Below are positions 50,065 to 60,289 of a DNA stretch of 64,000 nucleotides, piece by piece (the first letter of the stretch is position 1; the number at the start of each line of letters is the position of its first letter). Location: contig JAOXFI010000018.1 in assembly GCA_029232285.1 (NCBI GenBank), forward strand, positions 1 to 64,000, given 5' to 3'. The stretch comes from Agmasoma carcini (nom. nud.). Lineage: Eukaryota; Microsporidia; Thelohaniidae. The notes beneath the pieces were generated by a model. It made no database searches. It saw nothing but the letters and a program-made list of their open reading frames with translations, and was not told the origin of the DNA. A program made the translations under genes and the position numbers.

Positions 50065-50610
50065 TTAGGCAGCAGAAGCAATACCTCTAGACTTCTTCTT
50101 TTTATTTAAGGAGTCTAAATAGAACTTAAGCTCGTCTCCTTGTAAGACGTGCCCATCTGCTTTACCTTCCTGACCAGGTCTAGTTGTAACGATACCATAA
50201 AGGGTCTTCTTCTCAATTAAAGACTTAAGGACTGGATCAGCAACGCTCAAATCACTATTCTTAAGTTGTTCTGTAAATGGTGTAGGATCAAGCTTGACTA
50301 TACTTGATTTAGTGATTGTGTTGGTTCTGGCCAATTCATTAGAAGATGGGTGGTGAACAACGTCCTCAATTTTTGCTTTACAAGTAAAAGGTTTGTTATT
50401 GGAGTTGTACATTTTGTATTCACCCATGTTGATCCTTAAAGCTCTATCTTTAGAGTTACCACCTCTAACTTTTATCTTCTTGACTCTTTCATCTCCTAAC
50501 TTAGTTGATGCGGGAGGTCTACCCTTCATATTATTTCTCTTTTTATGATTTCTGACTCTCTTAGCACCACTGGCTGAACGCTTGTGCTTACCATCTCTGC
50601 AAATACCCAT
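50065..50610 (-). CDS. RPS8: 40S ribosomal protein eS8
   Basis: 181 residues. The invariant opening MGICRDGKHKRSASGAKR (family M-G-I-S-R-D-x-x-H-K-R), the GRPPASTKLGDERVKKIKVRGG strand pair and ALRINMGEY are diagnostic of eS8. EDVVHHPSSNELARTNTITKSSIVKLDPTPF is the usual second half. The C-terminus has SLIEKKTLYGIVTTRPGQEGKADGHVLQGDELKFYL. eS8 lies on the solvent face of the 40S subunit near the foot. The protein is about 20 residues shorter than in yeast. Start after AAATTTACCCA, which combines the AAATTT and CCC motifs. No intron is needed to keep the frame. Confidence 0.97.
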   Translation of the reverse strand: MGICRDGKHKRSASGAKRVRNHKKRNNMKGRPPASTKLGDERVKKIKVRGGNSKDRALRINMGEYKMYNSNNKPFTCKAKIEDVVHHPSSNELARTNTITKSSIVKLDPTPFTEQLKNSDLSVADPVLKSLIEKKTLYGIVTTRPGQEGKADGHVLQGDELKFYLDSLNKKKKSRGIASAA

Positions 50611-50844
50611 TGGGTAAATTTTTAGTTAAAAAATTTTTGTTTATGAGAAATTTAAAATATGAATTTTAACATTAATAAGTGTTATAAAATTTTAATTTAA
50701 AAATTTAACCATTCCAATATAAAACGCAAATTATTATGAATAAATATTATTTAATAAGAACAAAGATAAAATTTTATATATAACATAAGATTTATCATAA
50801 TATTAATTAAATAAAAAAATATCAATTTTCAAAAAAACAAAAAG

Positions 50845-50914
50845 GCCATAACCGGGAGTCGAACCCGGGCCACACACACCCTAAGCGAGCATCTTACCAC
50901 TTGACTATTATGGC
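50845..50914 (-). tRNA. tRNA-Pro (AGG)
   Basis: 70-nt minus-strand cloverleaf. Acceptor GCCATAA pairs with TTATGGC; the D arm is GTCA-AGTGGTA-AGAT; the anticodon loop TTAGGGT has anticodon AGG; the T arm CCGGG-TTCGACT-CCCGG is perfect. The anticodon stem CTCGC/GTGTG has a U-U mismatch at the second pair and one G-U, where other eukaryotes have CTCGC/GCGAG. The loop and the 5' stem strand are as in yeast tRNA-Pro(AGG), so identity is secure despite the odd stem. Confidence 0.9.
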
Positions 50915-51015
50915 TTAAAAAGAAAACAATCAATTGTTTTATACAACCTTAAATAAATACTCCATAGTAATAGTATATATAATTTATATTAAATAAATAA
51001 TTTGATTCAAATACT

Positions 51016-53211
51016 TTATTTATAAACAAATTTACCTGTTGTGATTCCAATATTATCATCCATGTTCCTTTTCAAACCAATTTCATCATATTCAACTGAC
51101 ATAGTGTCAACATCACGTAGAGAAATATGAAAACCTTCATATACACATAGACTAGCATAAGATACATCAATAACGTGATATAATGACGAATTGATCACTT
51201 TAAATAGTGAATTTTCAATTCTTACGAATAATTCACCATCAAAATAACAACCAAAAGTTATAGAATGAGAGGTAAAGACAAAATTGATTCTGTGAATTAT
51301 AAATTTAGATGGAGTTCCTTTTTGTTCATCTTCATATCTGTTGAACCTGCGATTGTTAAAATCGTTATGAACTGATCCATTATAGGCAATATTTTGAGAT
51401 CCCATGCTTTTGCCGAAATCTGAATAAATACCACTCGTGAATGAACTATGACCTACAGGCATGCTCTCTTTCCTATTAATATCAATATTTGAACTGTTCA
51501 TGTTACTTATATTTTCTTTCGTTTCTGAATCATTACAATCAAATGAATTTTCAATTTCATATTCAACTATTTTACTTTGATCAATAATTGCAATCTTATT
51601 TTTATCAACTACAACATCTCTGACACTTCCAACGTATATTTTACTTAATAGGTTTTTTTTATAATCATAAATACTTAAGAAGTAGTCATGGACTACGTAA
51701 ATAAAATCACTAAGTTCTACTTTATGAACATCCTTCAACTCTAATTCCCATTCTCCATTAAATTTTACCACTGAACCATCACTAACAACATAGTTAGACC
51801 TATAGAAAGCACCTTTAGTACATTTGATTGATTCTTTAATCTCTTTAATGGGTTTTATACTATCATGGTATTTAATTGTAACTAAATTCACAAGATCAGT
51901 AGAAGCTGATGTCATATATCCTTCTGATGTATAAGCTAAAAGATTGGTATTTTCAGTCTTAGGAAGCTCATTTAGGTCACTGGGAATAAAATTATTAAAA
52001 AATTGATGATTTGTTTCTGGTTGCTTGATTTTGGTTCTGTTAAACGCTTCAATCTCATTCTGTGAAAATAAATCTTCAATCTTCCGAGTAGTCCTGACAA
52101 AAGATTTATTCTCCTCCTGTACTGATTCAGTCTCATCCTCTTCTCCACTATACAATAAACCATCGTCTTTTGGTCTTTTTATCCTTTGAATACATTCACT
52201 GCTTGAATCTTCGTTATTATTAACTTTTCTACTTTTTTCGGTTTTAGGCTGATATCCACCAATACGTGGTCTTTTAAGGTCCCCTGCATTATATTCTAAT
52301 TCCTTTTTCTTTGTGATTAGCTTGTTTTCTAAAAACTCAGGTTGCTCAAAGTCTTCGATAATTACATCGTAAACAGAAAATGTACCATCATAAGAAACAA
52401 GTTGAGAATTGATAACTATAAAATTATTGAGGTTGTAACTATTTACTATTTCCCCTGTGCTTAAATTGACTTCAAAAACATTATCACCTTGTCTATCTTT
52501 AACCTTTATAAAGACAATGCCCTTCACTATTTGGAAATCATCAATAGGGTATTTAAATGTAAACAATAAACCTAAGACATCTTTTTTGATGTATAAGTTT
52601 GATTTTTCTGCCATAAAAACGCTGTTATTGTATAAATGAAGCTTTGGTTCGTAAAGATCAAATGAATAACACTTAGATGAACCCATAGAATAAACAGTTA
52701 CCCTGTTTCTAGTGTCCATGACAAAAATATCTTTGCAATCAGTCACCACATTGAAAACGGGGTGAAAATGTGAAATTTTTTTAGAGAATTCAAAAATTTC
52801 ATCAAATAAATACACACATATGTCACCAGAGTCTGTTCCATACATGAGATAAGATCCTTTGGTACAAATAGTTGTGATGCGCTCCTTCGTTCGATTCTCT
52901 GAAGTTAAACTAGAAGCAAAAGATTGACTAAATGTAGATTGCAATGTTGTTTGTGTATTATTAAGTGTATCTTTAGTACTCTTCTTCTGGTATGGATCTA
53001 AAACCATGTTATCTTTAACGTTAACTGCCTTTCCTGTGAGATACTCCAATGCTACGAGATTTCCTTCTTGTGAAAAGAAAATATACTTAGCAGAAAAGTG
53101 GAAAGATTCTGCTTCTGGAAGGTCAAATGAATGCAAATAGTTCAAGTTGTTGTCATAAATGTCAAAAGTCTTTGTTCTTACTAATAAGTGTTGGTTATTG
53201 GTAAAAATCAT
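51016..53211 (-). CDS. CTF4: Ctf4/AND-1 (WDHD1)-like replisome adaptor
   Basis: 731 residues (yeast Ctf4 927). The N-terminal 300 residues have propeller-type strands without strict WD motifs (ITTICTKGSYLMYGTDSGDICVY; FHPVFNVVTDCKDIFVMDTR). After a disordered acidic linker (about 310-400), the second propeller opens with NHQFFNNFIPSDLNELPKTE and LLAYTSEGYMTSAS, paralleling the P-F-Q-P-G-S-T-P ... R-x-L-x-W-N-x-x-G-x-I entry of the Ctf4 SepB domain. It continues with VTIKYHDSIKP (family V-E-F-H-D) and TKGAFYRSNYVVSDGSVVKF. Ctf4 trimers link CMG helicase, Pol alpha and other client proteins at forks. The C-terminal helical bundle appears short. Assigned by order of motifs. Start after AAAATTTTCTCAAGACC. 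Confidence 0.65.
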   Translation of the reverse strand: MIFTNNQHLLVRTKTFDIYDNNLNYLHSFDLPEAESFHFSAKYIFFSQEGNLVALEYLTGKAVNVKDNMVLDPYQKKSTKDTLNNTQTTLQSTFSQSFASSLTSENRTKERITTICTKGSYLMYGTDSGDICVYLFDEIFEFSKKISHFHPVFNVVTDCKDIFVMDTRNRVTVYSMGSSKCYSFDLYEPKLHLYNNSVFMAEKSNLYIKKDVLGLLFTFKYPIDDFQIVKGIVFIKVKDRQGDNVFEVNLSTGEIVNSYNLNNFIVINSQLVSYDGTFSVYDVIIEDFEQPEFLENKLITKKKELEYNAGDLKRPRIGGYQPKTEKSRKVNNNEDSSSECIQRIKRPKDDGLLYSGEEDETESVQEENKSFVRTTRKIEDLFSQNEIEAFNRTKIKQPETNHQFFNNFIPSDLNELPKTENTNLLAYTSEGYMTSASTDLVNLVTIKYHDSIKPIKEIKESIKCTKGAFYRSNYVVSDGSVVKFNGEWELELKDVHKVELSDFIYVVHDYFLSIYDYKKNLLSKIYVGSVRDVVVDKNKIAIIDQSKIVEYEIENSFDCNDSETKENISNMNSSNIDINRKESMPVGHSSFTSGIYSDFGKSMGSQNIAYNGSVHNDFNNRRFNRYEDEQKGTPSKFIIHRINFVFTSHSITFGCYFDGELFVRIENSLFKVINSSLYHVIDVSYASLCVYEGFHISLRDVDTMSVEYDEIGLKRNMDDNIGITTGKFVYK

Positions 53212-53741
53212 GGTCTTGAGAAAATTTTAAAAGAAAATTTATTTCTTTAATATTATTTGAGAATCTGAAAATAAATATATTAATATGACTATGCATTTTT
53301 TGAGTCTGTATCAGGAAATATATATATAAATATATCATTAGCAGCGAATAGAAGTAGTATATGAATCATAAGTGTTTGATTATCAACTATTATAGTATTT
53401 ATTCGTTCTGTGGTTGATCTCAATCAACAATTATCACTTAAAGCAGCATGGTTGTAGTAAAAAAAAACATTATATGATTTTCAAACTTGTGATATTCAAT
53501 ATATTTACGATATACCTTACCAACCACATATATTAATAATGGCATATCATGTATACATAATCATAAAATGTTGTTAAGGATGATATAGTATACATACATT
53601 GCTTCTTATGGTTTTGATTCAATATATATCATTTTCATCACAAGTTGATTTTATAATCTAATGTTCAAGGTTTGGGATCTTAAAAGCCAATAATTTGTTT
53701 GTTTAAGTATAAAAATTTAACTAAAATTTTTTTTTTATTCC
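53212..53741. other. Divergent promoter region CTF4-RNA14
   Basis: 530 bp between two divergent genes. There is no coding region. Short ATATATAAATAT and TATACATAC patches occur but no repeat unit was resolved. The right end has AAATTTTTTTTTTATTCC right before the RNA14 ATG. Confidence 0.5.
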
Positions 53742-55181
53742 ATGTCAGCCGAGGACTCACAAAAAGATTTAGTTGGTGGAAATGAAACATCAACAAATGC
53801 TTACAAGTCTCCAAAGGAGATCTTAGATGAAGCAAATAAACTATTTGTTTCTAAACAATATAAGCCTTTAGAAAGTCATTTTAGTACGCACCTTAAGAAA
53901 TCTTTTGATTTTGAACTTTATTTGTTATATCTTAAATATATTAAGGCTGTTGTAGTCAATGTAGACCCTGTTCGTGCTTACGACTTTGTCCTTAAGAAAT
54001 TTTCACATTCTTATTATATTTATGATTTATTGATCGAAATTTTGGATTACTTAGAACAACAGGAAGATGTACTTGGTAAGACAGAACGAATACGTAAGTT
54101 TTATCACAAACATTTGTCTCTTCCAATTTTTTCTATTTCAAAACTCTTTGAACGATATTGTGAATTTGAAAGACGAACCAACAATATTACAGCCAGAAAA
54201 AACATTGAGTCTATTGAGCAGGCTTATAACTCAGCCCTTATGGTCATTAATCGCATATCAAATTCAAATATTGTCAAAATTATTGATATTGAATCACAGA
54301 ATCCACTTAAATTAGATAAAACTGAGTTCACTGATCGTTTAACTTTCATGTTTTTGTTTTATATTGAACAAAACCCTAAGAAAGAAGATTTATATTTTCT
54401 ATTTTCGTATTATCAGCCAAATATTTTTCACGACTTTTTCAAAAAGTCTAACCTACGAGAATTTGTACTTAAAAGCAAATTTCTAAGCGTATGGATGTCA
54501 TTTTATTATAAAAAGAATTATTTTCCTAGTGAAGACCTTGAAAGGTTGTTTGATAGCTCAAAAACAATGGATGGTGATCTTAATATCATCAGTATAAACT
54601 ACCTGAACTTTATTCTTAAGACTGAGGGTCTTAAAAGTATGAGAAATATTTTTGTAAAAATGAACAAAAATGTTTATTTATACTGTTACATGGCAGAGTG
54701 TGAATATTTTGTTGGTAATTCCAAAGAAAATTCGTATAAACTGTTTATGGAGGCGGTCATGAAGTATGAGGATAGCTTGTTCATAAAATATCAGTTCTTT
54801 AGCCTATTTGTAAAGATTGCGGATGAGGAATTGATCAGAAATTTATATAAAAAGATTAAATGTCAGCCCATTCATAGACTTATGTTAGAATATGAGAGGA
54901 GCTATGGTGATTTTACTAAATACATTGAATTACTTGGTGAAGAATTTGATGAAGAATATAAACCTAATGTTGATGATAAGAAGAAGCCATCTAAGTCTGA
55001 TGTGAGATCGGAAATGATTTACAGTCTTTCAGTTAAGTTTTTTGAGCATTATGGGCTTTCATTTGGTGTGGATGATTTTGTACTTAGTTTTATTTCTAAA
55101 TTGCCTAATATTGATTCTAATGAGAATATATTGAGTAATTTGAAGCCAGAGGCTGTTATTTCTTTACTTGAGTCCATTTAG
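53742..55181 (+). CDS. RNA14: mRNA 3'-end processing factor Rna14 / CstF-77
   Basis: 479 residues against about 680-720 in yeast and human. Built of helical HAT repeats: LEQQEDVLGKTERIRKFYHKHLSLPIF then SISKLFERYCEFERRTN is the family's R-x-x-Y-x-R-x-L ... L-W-x-x-Y-x-x-F-E signature, and later repeats include YCYMAECEYFVGN and LYKKIKC. The C-terminal 'monkeytail' that binds Rna15/CstF-64 is largely absent; the last 70 residues are a helical region (VRSEMIYSLSVKFFEHYGL). Rna14 dimers scaffold cleavage factor IA / CstF at poly(A) sites. ATG follows TTTTATTCC. Confidence 0.85.
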   Translation: MSAEDSQKDLVGGNETSTNAYKSPKEILDEANKLFVSKQYKPLESHFSTHLKKSFDFELYLLYLKYIKAVVVNVDPVRAYDFVLKKFSHSYYIYDLLIEILDYLEQQEDVLGKTERIRKFYHKHLSLPIFSISKLFERYCEFERRTNNITARKNIESIEQAYNSALMVINRISNSNIVKIIDIESQNPLKLDKTEFTDRLTFMFLFYIEQNPKKEDLYFLFSYYQPNIFHDFFKKSNLREFVLKSKFLSVWMSFYYKKNYFPSEDLERLFDSSKTMDGDLNIISINYLNFILKTEGLKSMRNIFVKMNKNVYLYCYMAECEYFVGNSKENSYKLFMEAVMKYEDSLFIKYQFFSLFVKIADEELIRNLYKKIKCQPIHRLMLEYERSYGDFTKYIELLGEEFDEEYKPNVDDKKKPSKSDVRSEMIYSLSVKFFEHYGLSFGVDDFVLSFISKLPNIDSNENILSNLKPEAVISLLESI

Positions 55182-55731
55182 TGATTGTTCAATAAAATAA
55201 TTACAAGATTTACTTTTTTAATTTTGCCTATCTCACAGTTGAGGTTGGTGACATATATTGCTGTTATGATCGTAGGAATGTGTATCCCGCCTCACACACT
55301 CTTACAAATATCAATATTGATCACTATAAGGTTTTTGTTAGCATTTTCATATCAAATATTTTGGTTAGTTAGCTTGTGTATTGAATTTTAAAATATATAC
55401 CAAAAAACTTAAGAAATTAATTAATTGGATTATTGCTTATTCTAAAAAAAAACATATGTATTTTAGTATAGATATATTACAAATGATCATATTATGTAAT
55501 TATATATATGAAAGAATTACCAGTCTTTACCTTTTTATGTACTTGAATAAGTAATCTTACTGATTTTTATCAGGTTACCTACAAAAAGTTACCTTTCTAT
55601 ATTTATGACTATAAGTTATGAACCCAGCCTTATAATACACTTTGAACAAGAAATGTGACTCGTATATAAAATTAATATCTTCTGCTAAATCTACAACTTT
55701 TGATTTTTGTGTCAAACAAAAAAATTTTGCC
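55182..55731. other. Intergenic, no supported gene
   Basis: An open frame at 55185-55391 is hydrophobic but begins at TTG, has no start motif, and shows only the composition expected of A+T-rich DNA. Otherwise nothing is recognised until the lectin promoter, AAAAAAATTTTGCC. Confidence 0.5.
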
Positions 55732-56538
55732 ATGTTTTTGTTACAGCATTTACCTTACATATTCGCAAGAGAGAAAACAATAATGACTTTGCAGGATAAG
55801 TTTATCCTTAGGACTCCTTACATCCAAGAGAATGGTAAACCAATCAACTATGTGTATAATAACGACTATCTTATTGTTGAAGACCCAGGAAGATCAGGCT
55901 ATAATCTCAAAAACCTAAGACTCGGTCACCCTAAGCGGGAATCCAGAGGGTTAATAGTATCAAAGGATGAATTTAGTTCTAAAAATTTCAATATTTCTTT
56001 CAATTTTAATATTACAGGAAAAAATGCACAAGGTAGGGGCACCGGTTTTTGGATAGGAACAAATTTGATTAATGGTGAATATTATGGTATTACTAACCTT
56101 TACAGAGGTTTTGGTGTTGTATTAAATTCATCCCGCAACAATTGGGTGCAATTTGTCAATAATACTGCACAAGTTAAAGGATCAAAAACACATTCATTGG
56201 AACAGGGTAATCATACCATTTCATTCGAATATACAAACAATTATGCATCTATAGTTGTAGACGCTAATACTAAAAAGCCTATTGTTCTGTATAGAGGCAA
56301 GTTATCAATAAGAATGCCATTTAAGATTGCTGTTTCTCATGATTCTGGAAATTCTGAATCTGCCATGACTCTTTATGGTATAAATGTTCATAGCTTGAGA
56401 ATGAACACTTATGATTATGACAGAGGGGAAGCTTCAAAGAATAGTTCTTTAGTTTTCATTCTTGGTGTAGTGTCAATAGGTGCTATGTTGTTCTATTTGG
56501 TTCAAAGAAAGCAGAAGGACACACAATTAATGAATTGA
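55732..56538 (+). CDS. L-type lectin, ER-Golgi cargo receptor (ERGIC-53/VIP36/Emp47-like)
   Basis: 268 residues from the ATG after AAAATTTTGCC; a TTG 30 codons upstream is rejected because it lacks the motif and extends into non-coding DNA. The N-terminus MFLLQHLPYIF is a short hydrophobic signal-like segment. The lectin domain spans about 20-230: FNFNITGKNAQGRGTGFWIG matches the carbohydrate-binding strand G-x-G-x-A/F-W, then YRGFGVVLNSS, and NHTISFEYTNNYASIVVD. A single transmembrane helix (about 239-257, SSLVFILGVVSIGAMLFYLV) and an 11-residue cytosolic tail (QRKQKDTQLMN) follow, giving a type I membrane protein. The family carries glycoproteins from the ER to the Golgi. The tail lacks KKXX and FF exit signals, and no coiled-coil stalk is present. 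Confidence 0.85.
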   Translation: MFLLQHLPYIFAREKTIMTLQDKFILRTPYIQENGKPINYVYNNDYLIVEDPGRSGYNLKNLRLGHPKRESRGLIVSKDEFSSKNFNISFNFNITGKNAQGRGTGFWIGTNLINGEYYGITNLYRGFGVVLNSSRNNWVQFVNNTAQVKGSKTHSLEQGNHTISFEYTNNYASIVVDANTKKPIVLYRGKLSIRMPFKIAVSHDSGNSESAMTLYGINVHSLRMNTYDYDRGEASKNSSLVFILGVVSIGAMLFYLVQRKQKDTQLMN

Positions 56539-57119
56539 TATTTCTATTTTTTTTAGTTTTTAGGCAATATGGTAAGAAATCAATAGAGTTAAATTTTTGG
56601 GTTTAAATAACGCTTAAGTGTTAGGCGGGTTCTGAAATTGGATTGTAGGTGTTGATTTAAGAGCAATGTCAAATCTATAGCCTTTAAAATACAATTTTTG
56701 TATTACTGAAACTTTTCTTGAAAAATCATAGTATTAAGGCAAAATATCTAATACTTATAAAAAATATAATAAGTGCGGGTTGATAACTAATTCAAGTTTT
56801 TTATTTTTTTATCCGGTTCTGCAAAGAATTCGGACCTCCTCTTGATGCCGTATTAAAACATCTTATTTACTAGATAATTGGTTATAACAAGTGTAAATAC
56901 TTATAGTAGGTCTTAATTACTTGCTTAGAGCCCTAAACGTGAATTTATATTTTGAAAAGAGTTTTAAAATGGATAAATATTAAAGCGCTGTTCTGTTTTG
57001 CGACCCTAAAAACAATTTTTATAATATTCTATTTTTTTAAAGATTATATATCATGTAGAAAAGCTATGAACATATTCTCTCGTGTTCCCCTGGATCTTTT
57101 CCAATAAAAAAAATCTAAT
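56539..57119. other. Intergenic, nothing recognised
   Basis: A+T-rich DNA between the lectin gene and the Merlin pseudogene without coding signal or repeat unit. Confidence 0.4.
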
Positions 57120-58007
57120 GTGATTGAAATGTACGTGGTGATATCCCTCTCATTTTTTTAATATTTTAACATTTGCGTCTAATCATGATCTCTCAATATT
57201 TTGGGTATAAGCTGTAGTAAAAAGGTTTATAAAATTCTGTTAGTAATATTGTTTAATAAACATAGCCCAGATATGATAGATTTGAATATGAAAACCAATC
57301 ATCCAAAAATATAATTGAACCATCCTCAACCTATCTTTGAATAATAGATATTAAGGTTGACCTGTCTTGTTTTTCAACGTAGAAATTTCTTAAAACATCA
57401 CCCTTTATCAGACCAAAAATCCACGAGCCATCTATTCTTTTTCCATGATTCCTACTGTTTTTAACCCTTGGCTTCATTATCAACCATCAAAATTATTTCA
57501 TTCTTTCTTAATATTCTAATTTTTAGATTATCTACACCCAAGAAACTTAAATTTATCTATATGAACTAGTTGTTCTATTGCTCCCATCATTTTATACTGA
57601 TGTGATACCGAAATGATTCTGAGCACAATTTTCTAAACAGCTCGAACCATTTGCAAATAGTATCAATACAACGCCGGTTTATTTATATGGTATTTTTATT
57701 GTAAAATAGAATGCAAACTCTAGTATATCGCAAATATTAAGTTTTATTTTCAAAATCACACTTAGGTTTAAAAGATAAAAAGGTTTTAATAGTAATATCC
57801 ATAGAACAACACGTTTGCATTTATTATTTCTGCATCTAAATGTATAAAATTTATTACTTCTCTATTTTTCCTCTTTGATTCTTTTAATACTGTTCCGCAA
57901 CGATTACAGGTTCGTAAATTATCGATATCATTTAATATACCATGTTCTTCAAGAATTCTATAGCCTTTTCTCACTATTAATAATAGTATAAACTCTTTAG
58001 CTAACAT
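57120..58007 (-). pseudogene. Merlin transposase pseudogene, most complete
   Basis: Minus strand from ATG at 58007: an intact 73-codon N-terminus with GYRILEEHGILNDID and CNRCGTVLKESKRKN (Cys pair of the zinc-binding region). After frameshifts come GAIEQLVHIDKFKFLG (first catalytic Asp region, Glu of DE lost), KNSRNHGKRIDGSWIFGLIKGD, FYVEKQDRSTLISIIQR, EDGSIIFLDDWFSYSNL (second Asp), and near 57200 YTQNIERS-like sequence. The order of motifs matches the IS1016/Merlin family throughout. Several in-frame stops make it non-functional. It is the best template here for identifying the smaller relics. Confidence 0.8.
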
Positions 58008-59127
58008 AATAAAGGGTTTTAGTGCTGATATATATTTAATAATAATATTTTAAAAAATTGAAGTGATAAAGAAGAGATAATATACAATTATAGAATAAAA
58101 TTTAAACTTTTTATCATTTGCTAACTATTTTTATTTAAATATAATATTTTGATGTAATAGCGTTTATATTTTATTTCATATCTAAAATTATATTTTAAAA
58201 CACAATTACATGGCAACAATTTATCAGATCGCTAGCAGAACAGCACCAGTATTAACTCTTTTAATCAAGTAAGAATCTTAAAAATAACAAATTACGGTTT
58301 CATAGGAAGCGACAACAACATTATATAAATAAAAATGCTTTATATATACACACTGTTAAATACATTATTACTAAATTCAAAGCTTCTTTTTTATGAACTA
58401 AAAAATAATTTTAATCTTTATTATTTTTCATATAATTTTGTGAAAATACCGTTTCTCTCATTATAAAGCATTTAAATTATTATGACTAGATATAAAACTT
58501 AGAACATTAAAATATTGTTAAACTTAGGAGGAATGGGATATTTATAAGAGGTATTTCTTAAAATACGGCTGCACTAATTTCAAATACAGTATATTTGATA
58601 AAAATATCTAGAAAAGAATAACATAGAAATTTAAAACTTGATTATTGGGATTAAGTTCTTAAGGTGAATTATATAATTAAATCAAAAAATCTTACAAAAA
58701 ACAGTAGTTGATGTAATTATCAAATCTTTAAAATGATTTGATAATATTAACATTCATACAAAAATTGCTTACAATAATTTATCATGTTTAATTTTGAAAA
58801 TAAATGCGTTATACAGTAGTGGGCAATTTTTCCTTCTTATAAAAATGTTAATTTTTTATCCTGACTTATATTTTTTCATTTTTGGATATGTGATCTCAGA
58901 TAAAAATTTTTTATGATGACGAATAGCCTTATAATACTTTTGTGTATATGTTCACAGTAAAAATATTTATTTGTGACATACAATTATAATAAAATTATAA
59001 AAATAATTTATAGTTTAATCATTTTTTAATATTTCTGTATAGATTAAAAATATTTGAATATTATATGTATCTTTTGAGTATATAATAACAAACATTGATT
59101 AAAATAAGTATTTATAAAAGCAAATTC
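58008..59127. other. Gene-free stretch
   Basis: Lies between two Merlin pseudogenes in opposite orientation. No coding region longer than about 20 codons from an ATG, and no repeat units, were recognised. Confidence 0.4.
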
Positions 59128-59945
59128 ATGAAAGCAGTTGATTTTTATTGAGGCATGGTCTAATAGATGAAATAAGAATCTGTCATCGCTGTGGAGGTGA
59201 CTTACAAGAAATGTTATGCTGATATTGATGTGTAGAAATAAAAATTGTCAAACCTATTGCTCGATAATTTAGTAAAAAATAATTTTAATTTATTGATTAA
59301 ATATGATATAAGAACATCAAAATTGACAACTTATCAAATAATGGAATTAGATTTTTATTTTGCCATATAGAACGGTACAGCAATTACTGGTAGAATTAGT
59401 GACGCCATTTGCAATTGGTTCAAATTATTTTATGGGTTTTGCTTAGAAATAATATCAATTACAAATAGAAATAAGATGTTAGGTACTATAGAATACCCTT
59501 TTTAAATAGACGAATCTAAGTTTGTGGGAAGAAGAAAAAGTTATAGGGGTCGTTTATTACGGGTTGATGAACCAGCAGGCTTGGTTGATCCTAAAACAAA
59601 TATAATAAATAATAATAATTTTGGCTTAATTAAAAAATATGATTGTCAGGTTTTAGGTTAAAAAGGAATGAGCGCTCTTAATACCTATATTACAAAGGGA
59701 AGTAGAAGATGAATCAGTAATATTTTCAGATGAATAGCGAAGTTATTCGAATCTAAATGATCTTAATAATGTGCATTACAACGTCAATCATTAATCTAAT
59801 TATGTCGATCATCTGACTGGTGCATATACTCAAGCTATAGAAATATCTTGGTATGTAAAAATCAAATACTTAAAAATGAGATGTGTAACGGCTAGTACAT
59901 TTCAGTCTCATCTAGATTTTATATGTTGGAAGAGATCTAAGAGGT
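59128..59945 (+). pseudogene. Merlin transposase pseudogene, plus strand
   Basis: Shows LRHGLIDEIRICHRCGGDLQEM (N-terminal Cys pair), then IDESKFVGRRKSYRGR (first catalytic Asp with the D-E-S-K-F signature intact), SVIFSDE-stop-RSY (second Asp), and VNH-SNYVDHLTGAYTQAIEISWYVK (H-T-Q-x-I-E motif). Stops are present within and after these blocks. It faces away from the 57-58-kb copy across about 1.1 kb. Confidence 0.8.
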
Positions 59946-60289
59946 AGCAAGTTGATATTTTCATTGCCTTTCTCAGAACATAAAGGAATTAAATCAATAA
60001 AAATCAATTTAAAAAATCATTTAAAATATTAAATACAAATCAATTCTATTATAAGCTTTAAGTATAGCTGTATTTGATCTAAACAGCACCAAACATATTA
60101 TTATATATTTATGAACAAGAGATTATCTTAAAAATATAATATGATGATGACTATCAACACGGATATATTTTATTATAAAATTTTAGATTGTTTATTTTTA
60201 CATTCCTTTTTTCTTAACTTTCTCATAAAACAGGAATTTTTTAATATAATTTTGGATTTTATTTTTATATCCCGTTTATAAATGACAAG

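Noticed and set aside
55185..55391. Hydrophobic frame between RNA14 and the lectin gene
   Set aside because: Starts at TTG, no start motif, and long Ile/Leu/Phe runs are common in random A+T-rich frames.
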